Assembly: GCA_963971305.1 (NCBI GenBank)
Contig: OZ020313.1
Span: 19,107,260-19,171,259, forward strand
Direction of reading: 5' to 3'
Length of the DNA stretch: 64,000 nt
Source of the DNA: Arcuatula senhousia
Taxonomy: Eukaryota > Mollusca > Bivalvia > Mytilida > Mytilidae
In this document: in pieces, positions 34,801 through 44,300 of the stretch
Layout: each line of letters opens with the position of its first letter
How positions within the stretch are numbered: position 1 is the first letter of the stretch
Position numbers and translations under genes: made by a program
The notes under the pieces: generated by a model
What the model saw: only the letters and a program-made list of their open reading frames with translations
Told to the model about the DNA's origin: nothing
The model's database searches: none

Positions 34801-36740
34801 TGTCAAAGAACACCTTTTTAATAAAAAGATATGTCCTGTTTATGCAATTGTTAGATTCATGTATAGTCTGTGTCACAAGATCCATTTTCTATTTTTTTAT
34901 TTCAAAGTCTGTTGATTTATTTCCATCCCATTATTTTTTATGATGATAAGTGAAAAAAGAAGTAAACAGATCTGAAATCGAATCCCAAGTTATGGGATCC
35001 CACTCTGATGCTGTATACTAAATATCAAGTGACTGTGATAAGTAGTTGCTGAGAAAACTGTTATGAAAATTTTCTACTTCTGGCCATTTATGTAAAAAAT
35101 TAATGAGGTCGGAAAACAGGAATTAGATGAGCGACTGACCTGAAATGAAAGAACCTTAGTGAGCACGCTCACATACCCCACGCGTCCACATTATGGACAG
35201 AGATTATCTATTTCGAGTTAGGAATAAAAAAGTCTTAGCTGTTGTCTGGCTCATTAAACAGGAAATGAATGAGTGACAGAGCTGAAAATGTATCCCACCA
35301 TATGGGATCCCTCTCTGAAGCCAGGTACAAAATATCAAAAGTCTATGGTTAATAGTTGCTGAGAAATCTGTCACGAAAATTTTTAACTCTGAAAATTTAG
35401 TGAAAAATATCTAAGTAGGCTCGTGAAAAACAGAAAGTGGATAATCGACAGACCTAAAAAAGAATCCCACCATATGGGACACCTACTTGAAGCTAAATAC
35501 CAAATATCAAATACCTAACATAAATAGATGCTGAGAAATCTGTTACGAAAATTTTCTTAATGAAAAAAGTCGAAGTCGGCTATTTAAACAGGAAGCAGAT
35601 GATCGATAGACCTGAAAACGAATCCCACCATATGGGACACCTACCTGAAGCTAAATACCAAATACCTTCCATTAAGAGTTCCTGAGAAATTTGTTACGAA
35701 AATTTTTAACCCTGAAAATTTGGTGAAAAAAGTCTAAGTCAACTCGTAAAACAGGAAGTAGATGATCGACAGACCTGAAAATGTATCCCACCATATGGGA
35801 CCCCCACCTGAAGCTTCATACCAAATATCAAAAGCCTACGATTAATAATAGCTGAGATATCTGTTACGAAAATTTTGATCACGGACAGACAGACGGACCA
35901 GTCAAAAACATTATACCCTTCGCAACTTCATTGCGTGGGGTATAATTATATCCCAGGTTATGGGACCCCACCCTGATGCTGTATACCGAATATCAAGTGT
36001 CTGTGATAAGTAGTTGCTGAGAAAACTGTTACGAAAAATTTCTTCCCCGCCCGCCTGACATTCACCATTTTATAACCCAAATTTTTCACTCTATGAAATC
36101 CGGCCACTATGAGAAAATGAAACTTGTGACAGAGACTATAGTTAAATTTATTATATGTTTTAAATTGTTTAAACATACAATTTCTTTTGACAAAACTGTA
36201 TTTTTGTTAATGTTTTATTTGTCTGTGATTCATGTTCATATTACTTGTAATAATAAAAAAAAAAAAAAAAGTAACAATACATGTCCAAGATTTAGTAAAT
36301 CCTTAAAGTTTTTATTGTGTAGTTTTATCTACTGAGCTTTCACTATTTTCCGTCAGGTAATAATTTTCATGGTTTTCATTGTAGTGCTGAATAATCCATG
36401 AAATTTGGTTCCCAAGGAAAAGGAATTTTTACATTGCTTTGCATACCACAAACTTTAAGAACCACAAATTCAAAACCCATGGATTGGGATTTTTTCAACC
36501 CATGAACATTGATACCCACGAAAAATAAATGATTCCACAGTATTTTGTTTGAACATTGATAACTAGACACTCAACTGGTAAATATTTGTATTTTTTGTCA
36601 GTATCTCTGGCATCTTTAATATTTTATTTACAGATACCTCACCAAATCCAGTTGTATGGCAGATCAAATTAGTCAGAAGACCTCAGATTAGAAGGGTTTT
36701 GGTTAGACCAATGTTTATACGACATGTACGAATTGTTTAA
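10852..36740 (+). CDS. Secreted ADAMTS/MIG-17-like zinc metalloprotease with six PLAC-like repeats
   Basis: The exons are 10852-10933, 13280-13323, 13747-13957, 14903-15132, 15732-15821, 16279-16627, 17112-17334, 17759-17852, 18295-18372, 18943-19079, 19545-19588, 20040-20145, 20656-20814, 21171-21315, 22316-22435, 22910-22961, 24047-24193, 27800-27922, 28265-28753, 29409-29525, 30908-31198, 34016-34147 and 36634-36740. All are GT-AG with matching phases, giving 1,189 aa. Residues 1-19 form a signal peptide, followed by a prodomain with a furin site RQKR (260-263) and a Lys/Arg-rich linker to about 325. The catalytic domain starts near YNVELLIVVDYS (395); HELAHSLGARHD (558-569) holds the three zinc His and the catalytic Glu, and Met583 is the Met-turn. 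An ADAMTS-type Cys-rich domain (to about 720) follows, then six C-C-C-CC-C repeats, a Pro/Thr-rich linker after repeat 3 and a Lys/Gly/Asn-rich tail. No thrombospondin repeats are seen. A role in matrix remodelling is inferred from the family. Confidence 0.85.
10934..13279. other. Intron 1 of the metalloprotease gene; no assigned gene
   Basis: The first kilobase is plain AT-rich sequence. From 11870 to 12790 the base composition becomes GC-richer and open frames appear on the minus strand, but none resembles a known protein. The stretch 'ttgtgggctgtgtcgcgaac' near 11943-11962 recurs in degenerate form near 21800 and 31300, so part of the block is repetitive. Runs of G occur at 12060-12071 and 13089-13096. 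Confidence 0.3.
14090..14420. repeat. Block of short repeated 'aatcacg/acgga' motifs
   Basis: Within about 300 bases the motifs 'cacgaatcac', 'cacggaaat', 'cacggata', 'gaatcacgaac' and 'aatcacgatgg' alternate, suggesting a degenerate repetitive element in intron 3 of the protease gene. I see no terminal repeats and no credible coding frame. Confidence 0.3.
15212..15436. mobile_element. MITE with TACTGTATAAGTTG-type ends
   Basis: The left end TACCGTATAAGGTG and right end CAACTTATACAGTA are inverted repeats with two mismatches. The inside holds a poly-G run and several 'ttcgcgg' motifs. The related 'cgcgaa' block at 20385-20590 shares the internal motifs. It lies in intron 4 of the protease gene. 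Confidence 0.55.
15484..15560 (+). repeat. tRNA-derived SINE head with pol III boxes
   Basis: An A-box-like TAGCCTAGCTG at 15484-15494 and a perfect B box GGTTCGAATCC at 15539-15549 form an internal RNA polymerase III promoter. The intervening sequence does not fold as a full tRNA cloverleaf, so this is a SINE head rather than a tRNA gene. Confidence 0.5.
18485..18605 (+). repeat. SINE core copy
   Basis: The stretch 'gcaggtttcctccgggtact' followed by 'tcggttttctccaccattaa' is a highly repeated SINE core of marine invertebrates. Reverse-complement copies of the same core lie in FUZ introns at 41590-41880 and 45930-46235. This copy is in intron 9 of the protease gene and keeps no recognisable pol III head. 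Confidence 0.5.
19095..19235 (-). repeat. 'CACGAAATTTGG' repeat family copy
   Basis: It carries 'ccacgaaatttggttcccca' and ends 'aatgaatccacagttactgt', as do copies at 30625-30790, 36358-36545 and 37019-37229. The best-preserved copy (37019-37229) shows that the family is a MITE of about 210 bp. Confidence 0.5.
20385..20590. repeat. 'cgcgaa'-rich MITE-like block
   Basis: Several 'tcgcgga/cgcgaa' motifs alternate ('ttcgcggattttgagagcaa', 'aatctcgcgaatttactcaa', 'gtcgcgaaaataaatagccg'), ending 'aataaattggtttacagttt'. It resembles the interior of the element at 15212-15436. Terminal repeats are not clear. It lies in the intron right after the zinc-site exon. Confidence 0.4.
21537..21642. mobile_element. 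106-bp foldback MITE
   Basis: The left arm CCTAGTTGGTGTGTGA and right arm TCACACACCAACTAGG are perfect inverted repeats, and pairing continues inward through 'cttctttcct' and 'aggaaagaag' with small interruptions. There is no coding sequence, and the target duplication is unclear. It lies in intron 14 of the protease gene. Confidence 0.65.
22545..22778. mobile_element. MITE with CTTCTCATGGGG ends
   Basis: CTTCTCATGGGG (22548-22559) and CCCCATGAGAAG (22764-22775) are perfect 12-bp inverted repeats around about 200 bp in which 'aatcaagtaatca' recurs several times. It lies in intron 15 of the protease gene. Confidence 0.6.
23521..23905 (-). repeat. ~385-bp dispersed repeat with foldback part, copy 2
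   Basis: This is the reverse-complement partner of 366-750. It shows 'gttcttacataagttctaag', the foldback with 'gaaagatcattgccggtttt', 'acgcgtgtaagtacctattt', 'accggcggttatcattggtt' and 'cacgtgctcgcatctctacc'. Its inner symmetry is better kept than in copy 1, and it has a second small foldback near 23815-23870 around 'ctgcacgtgctcgc'. Confidence 0.7.
24240..27600 (+). pseudogene. Non-LTR retrotransposon (LINE), decayed, with APE endonuclease and reverse transcriptase
   Basis: An apurinic-endonuclease-like part starts near 24267 (SILSLNCCGIL, CLTENKTDD, LNGDFNSRTD) and runs to TAA at 25497-25499; the frame then continues to 26609 with the reverse transcriptase (NYRPITILSCMGKLF, NQSGFRKGYSTIDS, GFIDFAKAFATVW, GVLQGENLSPLLFSLYVND, ILYADDTVLL). 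In motif A the second acidic residue of the usual AFDxV is Ala. After LLHENGV a stop and a join to the C-terminal region at 26654 suggest an internal deletion. A final stop at 27184-27186 splits the Cys/His tail (RKCTLC ... DEFHYLFIC). The domain order suggests a CR1/Jockey-like clade, not resolved further. It lies in the protease intron between PLAC exons 1 and 2, in the same sense. Confidence 0.85.
27954..28007 (+). other. 25-bp stem hairpin with TTCG loop
   Basis: TTTTTTCCACAGAAAAGGGC and GATT pair across the loop TTCG with their complement ending ATGTGGAAAAAA; the only mismatch is G/A beside CCACA. The hairpin starts 32 bases after the donor of the second PLAC exon. It could be a pre-miRNA-like foldback, a small MITE or an RNA structure at the splice site. 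Nothing in the sequence decides among these. Confidence 0.55.
28088..28178 (-). repeat. GGATCC-type MITE fragment
   Basis: The segment 'agcaagaggtcccagacgat' with 'aaaatttctggatccaccac' matches the right part of 6785-6935. The other end is lost. It lies just upstream of the third PLAC exon. Confidence 0.45.
29571..29617 (-). ncRNA. Hammerhead ribozyme (type I, short stem III), minus strand
   Basis: On the minus strand the order is AGCGCCT, core CTGATGA (plus 29603-29609), stem-loop GTCT-TGAAT-AGAC, core GAAA (plus 29586-29589), the self-complementary ACGCGCGT sharing its first A with that core, cleavage triplet GTC (plus 29578-29580), then AGGCGTA. The CGCCT/AGGCG stem I (5 bp plus a G-U), a 4-bp stem II and a minimal palindromic stem III match the type-I hammerheads described in Penelope-like elements and retrozymes. 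All invariant core bases are present. It lies in the protease intron just after exon 20, antisense to that gene. Confidence 0.75.
29640..30565. mobile_element. Candidate ~0.9-kb element with inverted ends
   Basis: TATAGTGTTCTGCTTAAAC near 29648-29666 and GTTTAAGCAGAATACTATA near 30544-30562 are inverted repeats with one mismatch. The interior is AT-rich with an A-run near 29780 and no credible open frame. The left end abuts the hammerhead motif and an 18-bp palindrome AACACTATATATAGTGTT. The boundaries and class are uncertain. Confidence 0.4.
30625..30790 (-). repeat. 'CACGAAATTTGG' repeat family copy
   Basis: The segments 'cccacgaaatttgataccca', 'aaccacgaatttaggagtcc' and 'aatgaatccacagtaactgt' place this in the MITE family best seen at 37019-37229. 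It lies about 120 bases before exon 21 of the protease gene. Confidence 0.5.
31353..32308. mobile_element. 956-bp non-autonomous DNA transposon with 25-bp TIRs and TA target
   Basis: GAGTGACTGTACGTGGAGTC plus GTACA at the left is mirrored by the right end TGTACGACTCCATGTACAGT plus TACTC, 25 bp with two mismatches. TA lies directly outside both ends, as for Tc1/mariner insertions. The motif 'acgtggagtcgtacac' recurs subterminally at 31553-31570 and in inverse form near 32264-32284. The interior has no transposase. Confidence 0.75.
32568..32848 (-). pseudogene. Penelope-type reverse transcriptase fragment
   Basis: The minus strand matches the C-terminal part of the enzyme at 8735-9015: homologues of 'cgtgatgacttcaacttt', 'ccctttctgt', 'cgtatcacaattgatt', 'ttattccagagcatgtgg', 'cggctgacaagcaaattg' and 'gacatcatgtgcttg'. 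A 15-base deletion removes the segment equivalent to 'tcatcactcaagaaa', and scattered indels break the frame. It is a dead, 5'-truncated copy in intron 21 of the protease gene. Confidence 0.8.
33275..33420 (+). repeat. Penelope-type 3' tail copy
   Basis: The stretch 'gtgctatagcaggcaggaac' followed by 'cttccggggcacctgagtta' and 'cgcattgttgatttctgttt' matches the tail at 9067-9360. No coding part precedes it in this orientation. Confidence 0.6.
33421..33920 (+). repeat. Diverged ~150-bp tandem units with GGTCACCTTGAC motifs
   Basis: Three diverged units share the order 'atatttggtcagtgggta', 'ggtcaccttgac', 'attttctgcaagag' or close variants, near 33470, 33550 and 33700. The block ends near 'catcatggagagtaaaacct'. 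It has no coding frame and lies in the intron before the Lys/Gly-rich exon. Confidence 0.45.
34972..35943 (+). mobile_element. Helitron-like tandem-core element
   Basis: Inverted ends ATACCCCACGC (35173-35183) and GCGTGGGGTAT (35933-35943), with GACAGACAGACGG next to the right end, frame four to five units of about 155 bp marked by 'cccaccatatggga' and 'tgagaaatctgttacgaaaa'. A further unit lies outside at 34972-35150, and solo units of the same core occur at 35945-36100, 39710-39935, 40080-40230, 40470-40580 and 45150-45290. It separates the last two exons of the protease gene. Confidence 0.6.
36358..36545 (-). repeat. 'CACGAAATTTGG' repeat family copy
   Basis: The segments 'ccatgaaatttggttcccaa', 'atgaacattgatacccacga' and 'aatgattccacagtatt' show the same order as the copies at 30625-30790 and 37019-37229. 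It ends about 90 bases before the last protease exon. Confidence 0.5.
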
Positions 36741-36774
36741 ATGATATTTTGTGATAGGGATTCTATAATTTTTT

Positions 36775-36780
36775 AATAAA
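36775..36780 (+). promoter_or_regulatory. Poly(A) signal of the metalloprotease gene
   Basis: AATAAA lies 35 bases after the stop codon at 36738-36740 of the long isoform, followed by a second overlapping AATAAA-like A/T run. The short spacing suggests a very short 3' UTR. Confidence 0.6.
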
Positions 36781-37018
36781 TAAAAATAACAACTATACTA
36801 GGTGTATTTTTTATATGACATACCATTTAAAGGGACCAATGAATTAAAGAAAGGAAATATGTAATAGAAGATAATGAAATGTGGAATAAGTGTACCAGAC
36901 TCAACCTACAATATAAATGATAATTTAAAAATCCACAACGGAAAACAGCAAGCAGCCATGTCACTACTTTGACAAAGAGAAACCCTAAGAAAATAGCTGT
37001 CAATTCCAAAAATGACAC

Positions 37019-37229
37019 TTACTGTGAAAGTATTATTATTCGTGGGGCACCAATTTTCATGGTTTTCGTCGGTAAGGAAATCCACGAAATTAAGTTCCCA
37101 ACGAACAGAAAATTTTGCATTGCTTTCAATAGATTTTTTTTAAACCATGAATTCAAGAATCCACAAATATGCAGTTGACTCCCAATCCATGAAAATTGAT
37201 ACCCACGAATTTAAGTACTTTCACAGTAA
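37019..37229. mobile_element. MITE with perfect 14-bp TTACTGTGAAAGTA ends
   Basis: TTACTGTGAAAGTA (37019-37032) and TACTTTCACAGTAA (37216-37229) are perfect inverted repeats. The interior holds 'ccacgaaattaagttcccaa' and 'aaaattgatacccacgaatt', linking it to the other copies of this family. It lies in the intergenic gap between the convergent protease and FUZ genes. Confidence 0.7.
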
Positions 37230-37403
37230 TCACGGTGTTAAATATCCACTTCTACCCCTTAAAGTTTTGGAGTACATGAATATTGCTGACAGGGGGACAG
37301 ACAGACAAAGTGAAAACTATACAGCTTCTCCATCCTTGATGAGGGGTCCTAACTATATAGTGTATAATTATATAGTTCTATAAAAGAGATTCAAATAATA
37401 GCT

Positions 37404-37700
37404 TTTATTTATCCTCTATACATTGTCCATATCAAGTCTTTTTCTACTTATACATTGGGTCTATTTTCATCCTTCCAATATACATAACACTTCAGGCACT
37501 CCTCTAAGTCATAAGAACACTGTTCTTCAAATATTTTGAGTCCCAAATCTTTATCTTCCATATTTATTCCATTTTCACTTCCTTTTCATACTTCAGCAGT
37601 TGTTCTTTTTCTCTTTTTCCAGGATCTTGATTACTGCATTCGCTTGAGGATCATCAGAAATTTGCTACTGCCTCCCTTTCTTTCTATATTTGCCTAAAAT
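37404..37700 (-). pseudogene. Coding-like block with frame breaks and its own poly(A) signal
   Basis: Three adjacent minus-strand frames each look coding: QISDDPQANAVIKILEKEK, then REKEQLLKYEKEVKM, then MEDKDLGLKIFEEQCSYDLE followed by ECLKCYVYWKDENRPNV and a stop at 37448-37450. The switches fall in A-rich runs, consistent with indels or assembly errors. AATAAA on the minus strand (37404-37409) follows the stop by about 40 bases. It may be a decayed gene or the terminal exon of an unrecognised gene downstream of FUZ. I do not recognise the protein. Confidence 0.3.
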
Positions 37701-38356
37701 AGAAAAATTCATTCGATCAATTTGTGCATCAAAATCCATTCAATCAATTTGTGCATCAATAATAAAATCATTACACAAAGTTCTTTTTAAAATAAAACAA
37801 CTCACTACAAAACACTTGAAATCTGTTATTAGCAACTTTATTATGTCCAATCTATGAAAGCAGGCAGGCATATAGTGTACGGGTCCATTCCAGATGTTGT
37901 AATAAGGGGCCTTATGTCTTTTGGAAATACCCTCGTTCTATTTAAATTTAGGATTTATTTTTTTTGGTTTAGTGAACACAGTACTGTGAAACTTAAAGCA
38001 GCAAGCAGCATGACCTATATAAGTGATCCATTCTTTTATTAGTAATGTTTCTTACTTAAAATATATTGTGTTATGAGTTTTATTTCCTTCAAACCATTTT
38101 CCCTTGACCTTATTTCGGAATGACAGTTTATACATGTTAATCTAATGATGATAGGGTTCATGAAGAATACTTATTGCACATTTTTTTTTTGCAAAATTGC
38201 CAAAAGATAATATGGGTGGCGGTGTCTGGACAAAAGTGCCTTCAAACCCTTACCAATCTAAATTTTAATTTCTGCAATAGCCCTTGGATACAGATTTCTT
38301 ACCAGTTCTTTAGCATATGGCAAAGCTTTTCCTTTGATTGTTGTTTGTTAGCTCCT

Positions 38357-41300
38357 TCATATCTGAACAGACTTGTCTTTGGTAAGGAGATTAAGGGTCT
38401 TGTGGGAAACTGACCTACAAAATCAAGACAAGCACACCTTATACATTTGTACAACTCATAAGATAAAAACAGTATTGTAGTTTTCCATGGAAAATGCATG
38501 TTGCGTGCAATTCATATATACGGTAAGCAAAGAAGTATAAACTCACCTTAAATCATAATGTAGTATAGGACATTACAAACTTTACTACCAAAAGTCTGAA
38601 TTGTATAGTATTTATATTTATGAGAACAGCTGAGCACTTTTCAGAGTTTTTCGGAATGGTCCAGTAAATTTCAGTACAATTAAGTACAAATACTATATAA
38701 TTAAATATAATTATTTCTCAAACTCTTGTGCAACATTATCTACTTCTCCTGGGATTAGACTTAATTGCGTATCACACTCAACACGATGTGATATTTCTAG
38801 AAAACCCCATTTCAAAGATTTTCATTAGCTAACTGTGTGTGATCAGTAGTTGTTTATTCATTATACTCAATGGTTTTGATTGGTTCACCTTTATAAAATT
38901 CAATTTTTTATTCGTTGTTATGTTAATTACCTTCCAAATTTGCATATTCATATTCCATGATGTTAGAAATTCCTTAATAAACTTGATCGTGTTGTAGAAG
39001 CTATATTTAAGCCTACCTCATGGCATAGGTTGGAATGCTGTCAGTATACACAACATACAGTTGATGAGGGCCTGACTGTAAGGCGTAACACTTGTGGGAG
39101 TCTGTAGTAATGTACGTTTCCATAGGTTGATGGGTAAACTCTGAAGGACCTGAAGAAAAGAACAATAAAGGTTATTACGATGAAGAATTTAGAAATTCAT
39201 GTTGTGAGCAATAAAGATGCATGTTTGTTTGATGCAGTCATGGAAATTAGCACAGGACCGACAGCCAAAAACCATTTGTCTGGTGTTTTTATGTCTTTCA
39301 CAGGGCAACAGTCATAAGAAATTAACAATATTTCAAAAATAATGTGTAATTGGACCTCTATATTTTCTTTTGGTCCTATGAATCTGGGACCGAATGTCCT
39401 GCCCCCCAAAAAATCCAAGTTTTCTGTTGTTGACCTTTTCTAAAGTTAGTTAGTTTTTTTGTGTTTTTGTGTTTTACATGTTTTCTGTCCAGTTCTCAAT
39501 GATGTTTACTAGTTTTGTCTCTGCCCTTTCAGACCTTTGACATTCGAATGCCCCATTGGTACCTCTGCTTTATTCAATACCTACATGTTGGTGCAATGAG
39601 AAAAAAAAATTTATATATGAAAGATAACAAATACAAAACAAAACTTAAGTTTAACCTCATAAATTATCCTTTAAATTAACACATCAGCAAAGAAAAACAA
39701 AAATCTGTCAAAGTCACGAAAGAAAAAAATGGCCAGATTTTGCAAAAACTGGAAAATGGTGCCAGAAATACCAGGAATCAAATTCCATATTATGGAACCC
39801 CAACCTGATGCTGTATACCAAACATCAAATGGCTGTTTTTGGTAAGTTGCTGAGAAAACTGTTACCAAAATGTCTTTCACAACAAAATTCACCATTTTAT
39901 AACCTGGATTTTTCTCTCTCCATGAAATCTGGCCTAAAATCTATGTTAGAAGGAATCAGAATTAATGATAAATCAATACTATATCATATTTCCTTTTCAT
40001 AGAAATAGTTCAAATTTAGGCACTATATATAGATATTATTGAGCATGTATTTGCTGCAATGATAATTTATTTACAATCTCACAGTTTGGGACCCCATGCT
40101 GATGCTGTATACCAAATATCAAGAGGCTGTGATAAGTAGATGCCGAGAAAACTGTAATTAAATTTGTTTCCCTGTTCGCCCAAGACATTCACCATTTTAT
40201 AACCCAGTGAAATCGGACCAAAAATATATGATGTTTAAAAGCTTTTAATCAGTTTTCACTAGTTTTAGTTCATCTGTTTGTTTCCACTTAACCAGAAATA
40301 GAATACTTGTTAAGATTAAAATTTCTAACACTTCTTAAAAAGTCAAGAAGGAATGTGTGCATGGGACACAGATGCCCCCGTTTAGGGCCAAAAAACAGGA
40401 AGAAGTACAAAAGGTCTAAAAGTTGCTGGGGACATACAATTTGTTAAATTAAACCACCCTAACAAATATCAAAATTTTCTGTATACAAAATATCAAATGG
40501 CTGTAATAAGTTGTTGCTGAGGAAAATGACATTCACCAATTTATAACCCGGATTTTTCACTTCGTGAAATCGGCCAAACACTGGTTTTAACCCATACCTT
40601 CCTCACTGCCTTCTATGGTTGAGGTAAAGAATGTTCCTACCATCTTCTTATAGAATGATGACAACACTTCTCTTCTCTGAGGAACTGTCAAAAATTCTCC
40701 TGAAATACAAATCAAACAAATTAGAAACAATTCCACTAATTGTAAATCACTGATCTCAGGGCTTACTACACAATCAATGATTAGAAGACATTTATGTTTT
40801 TCCCTGATGTTTTTGTTGGTTTTAGTTTTTTAGATAGTTTTGATAGGTTTTTTGATAGATTTGATAATTTCATAGGTTTTCATTTAATAGATTTGATAAT
40901 TTCAGTTTTTCATTTAATAGATAAGAGATTTTTCTGTTAAATTTGGCTTAATTGACCTTGGTCTAGATTTGAGATAAAGATAACCTTGTCTGTCTGGTCA
41001 GTTGACATTTCATGCAGAAGCTACTATAAAGTAATTAATTATCTGGCTAGCGGTCTTCACACTTAATTTTAATGATTTTGTATCAGACAGACAGGGGCGT
41101 AAAATGTCAGTATAGTAATTTGGAGAATTTTCCATGAAGTTGTTAAATTAGGTTTATGTCTTGTGTATTGAAAATTGGAACAGAAATATTTTGTAGCTCG
41201 ATCTGATAACATAATCTGTATATAGTGCAAAATAAACGTAGTTTTAGTATTATTGTTTTCATTGGAGTTAAATCAAATGTGTTATAAAAGAAAGTAATCA

Positions 41301-44300
41301 CTTTGTCTGGTCTAGTTCCAAATCAGCAATCCAATCTTCCACTGCACACCCACTCCGCACCAATCAACATGATCAAGTGTATATGAACTTGCTTTCTAGT
41401 AGAAGTGCATTTATGTAAACTAGTTTTCTTTTAAAATTGTATTTATCACAGCAACTAATTACTTTAAATAAATAATGTGTCATCATAATGAGCAATGATT
41501 TGTAATTTTTGATATTTTAAACCATTTTACAAGAACTATATTATCAGAGTTAATATCAATAGTTTTTGTCTTTAGTTTTATCTTTGCAAGTGTGTGTGTT
41601 AGGGTTTTAAAGCCCTTTTCTCAAGGTAATGGATTTATATAAGACTTAAAGTCTTGTTTCCAAATCCTTTTATTTATTTGTATAGTCATTTCAACTGTTT
41701 TGTTGCTTTGAATGTAAAATCTTAAACAAATTATTAACAAAATATGTTTACACTAAACAAATTTTCCATGCACATGGGCCATATACGATGATTAGTTTTA
41801 ATGGTGGAGGAAGCCATTGACCATGGGCAGGTAATAACAAACCTAATCTGTTTTATTAGTATAAGCATTTGTCTTAAAAGTGTAAATAGCATGTCTCTTC
41901 GTACCAATGTATATGGATGTAAGAGATAGTTCCATTTTAGTAGGAATAAGTCTAAAACTGAGCAGGAAAATTTCAACTTTAAAGTCTTAAATATTTTGGT
42001 CATTTACATGATTTACCAGTAGAATTCTGCATGATTGTTAGCTTTATATACATATATGTATGAAGTGATGGTGACATGAACAGAAATTGTATAGCTAATA
42101 TTCACAAAACATACTTTTTGCAGGAATATATTTTTTAGTCCTTCAATTAAAAGCTGATTATCAATGTTCACTTAAAGCAGAATGGTTTTGTTCTTTATAT
42201 GTAACTTCCAAGACATTGGTACCAGCCGCAGTTAAGATTTTCATACTTTTAATGCGATTTTTTAATGTGATTTTGTGTAATGCTTATAAGGCCATGATAA
42301 AATAATTCCTACAATTTTTTTTTGTAAATATAGGCGGGGCGGCAATTTTTTTTTTAATCCAATATGATAAAATATGCTGCCATTTTAAAAGAAATTGACC
42401 ATAATTAACATAATTTGCCAAAAAATCAAAATAAAGTATTTTGAGGGGCTAAAAAAATTGGGGAAAGAGGGGGTGAGAATACTTTCATTTCTAATACTAA
42501 GACATTTTAGTCTGTACTTTAGTCTTGGCCAAAACATTCTTAATGATCTCTAAGCTATAAATGTGGGCCTGTTTTTATCATTATCTAATGCACAATCTGT
42601 TTGTTTATGTTCATGTATGTCTGTTTCTATCATTTTTTTATGTAAAATATATCTGTTTATGTTCATGAGTCATGATTTATAATTACCTAATGGTCCACTT
42701 GGTTCTGCCTTTAAATTAGTACTTCCTAAACATCTGTTGGTCTCTGTGTTTACTAACAAAAAACTATAAAACAGAAGTAAAGACATTCTATGAAACAATT
42801 TTGTAAAAGTTTGAATTGTATTATTGTACTACATGTATACTACGTTCTCATTATATCGTGGGTTCCATTGTATTGTGGTAATTAGGTTCATTACAACCAC
42901 ATATTCAACTGTGACGTCACCGTTTCTACGTAGCTATGTACCACAATATTACAAGCTACCAGTATATATGCTTGTCAAATTTAGAATTTAAAGTGAAATC
43001 ATTATTTATGTATAAACTGCTAGCTTAAGGATAATTAGAGAGAATAACCAGATTTTGCTCAGGAATGTTCCATTAAAATCAATGGGAAGGGAGGGCGAGT
43101 CTTTTTTCATTTTTCTGGTGGTGGTGGGTTTCGAAATGCATTTTGTTTATGTGTTATGAGTTGGTCATTTTTTAATTGGTAAAGGGGGTAAGGTTAGATC
43201 AAATTGTGTCCCCTTCTCCCATGTAAATTATAATGGAACAGCCCTTACAAAGCATATGGCTTTTGACCAACACTAAATTGATCTTTGACTATAGCAAGCA
43301 GGAACTGCTACCTCTTACCAGCACCTGAGTTCACTCTGGTTTTGACTTGATTTCACTTAGCTTAATACCGTTAAGTTGTAATGTTTGTATTTATGTTGTC
43401 TGATGTTGTTTGTTTCATTGTGAATTAAATTTTGTCAACCGTACAAGTGTTTGTCTTTTCAGTATAATGATGTTTAATTACACTGCTGGTACCTTTGAAA
43501 AATCTATTCTTTTCTTTACATAAGAACAGATTAATATACAAAACCAAATTATTATCCCATGAACATTTCTTGGTATAAATTGACACAAGGTTTTTACCAC
43601 TGAATATTTGGGTCCAGTTCAATGGAAGCAGGAAAGTTTCTAGGTACCACTGTGGAGGCCGACAGCAGGGACTCATACCCAGGTCTCCAGAATCTAGTAA
43701 CCTAAAATGAAAAGACATATCTTTTACCAGAATGGAGGATATATGTTTCCTGTATCTTTAAATTCTTCTGGAGAAAACAACTGACCTGGCAAGATAACTA
43801 ACAAACTTCATTTTAATCAGACATCAAATTTGCAACATGTTGCATAAAAAAATACAAAATAAGGTCAAATAAAAAAAATATGTGTGTTTCTGGTTTCACT
43901 ACCTACCCTATTTTTCCATGCCATTCCACCCCAGCCTTTTAAGCCTTTTTTCCTTAAGGATGGTCACTCTTCATGTTTCATAATTTCAGAACTCATCTAC
44001 ACTTTACCTTTAATTACAGAAGAAATTTTTGCACACTGACCCCTACTAATTGTGACATTTTCTGATTAAACAGACCTTAAAACCCAACTGTATAAAATTT
44101 CTTGAAATTCTTGATACAACTTCATGGTTTTTAAGGCCATTAACGTCACAATAGTAAAGTTATGTAAAATCAAGAGGAGTCTGATTTCCCGCCAAATTTT
44201 TTAACGCCATATATCTCGGAAACGAGCACACCGACATATAGTTTTCTTTTTTTTTATTTGATTACGTGGACAATTGTCTACCATATGTACCACAAATCAT

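Noticed and set aside
34972..35150. A separate satellite locus
   Set aside because: The sequence is one diverged unit of the adjacent Helitron-like element, and solo units also occur elsewhere in the window.
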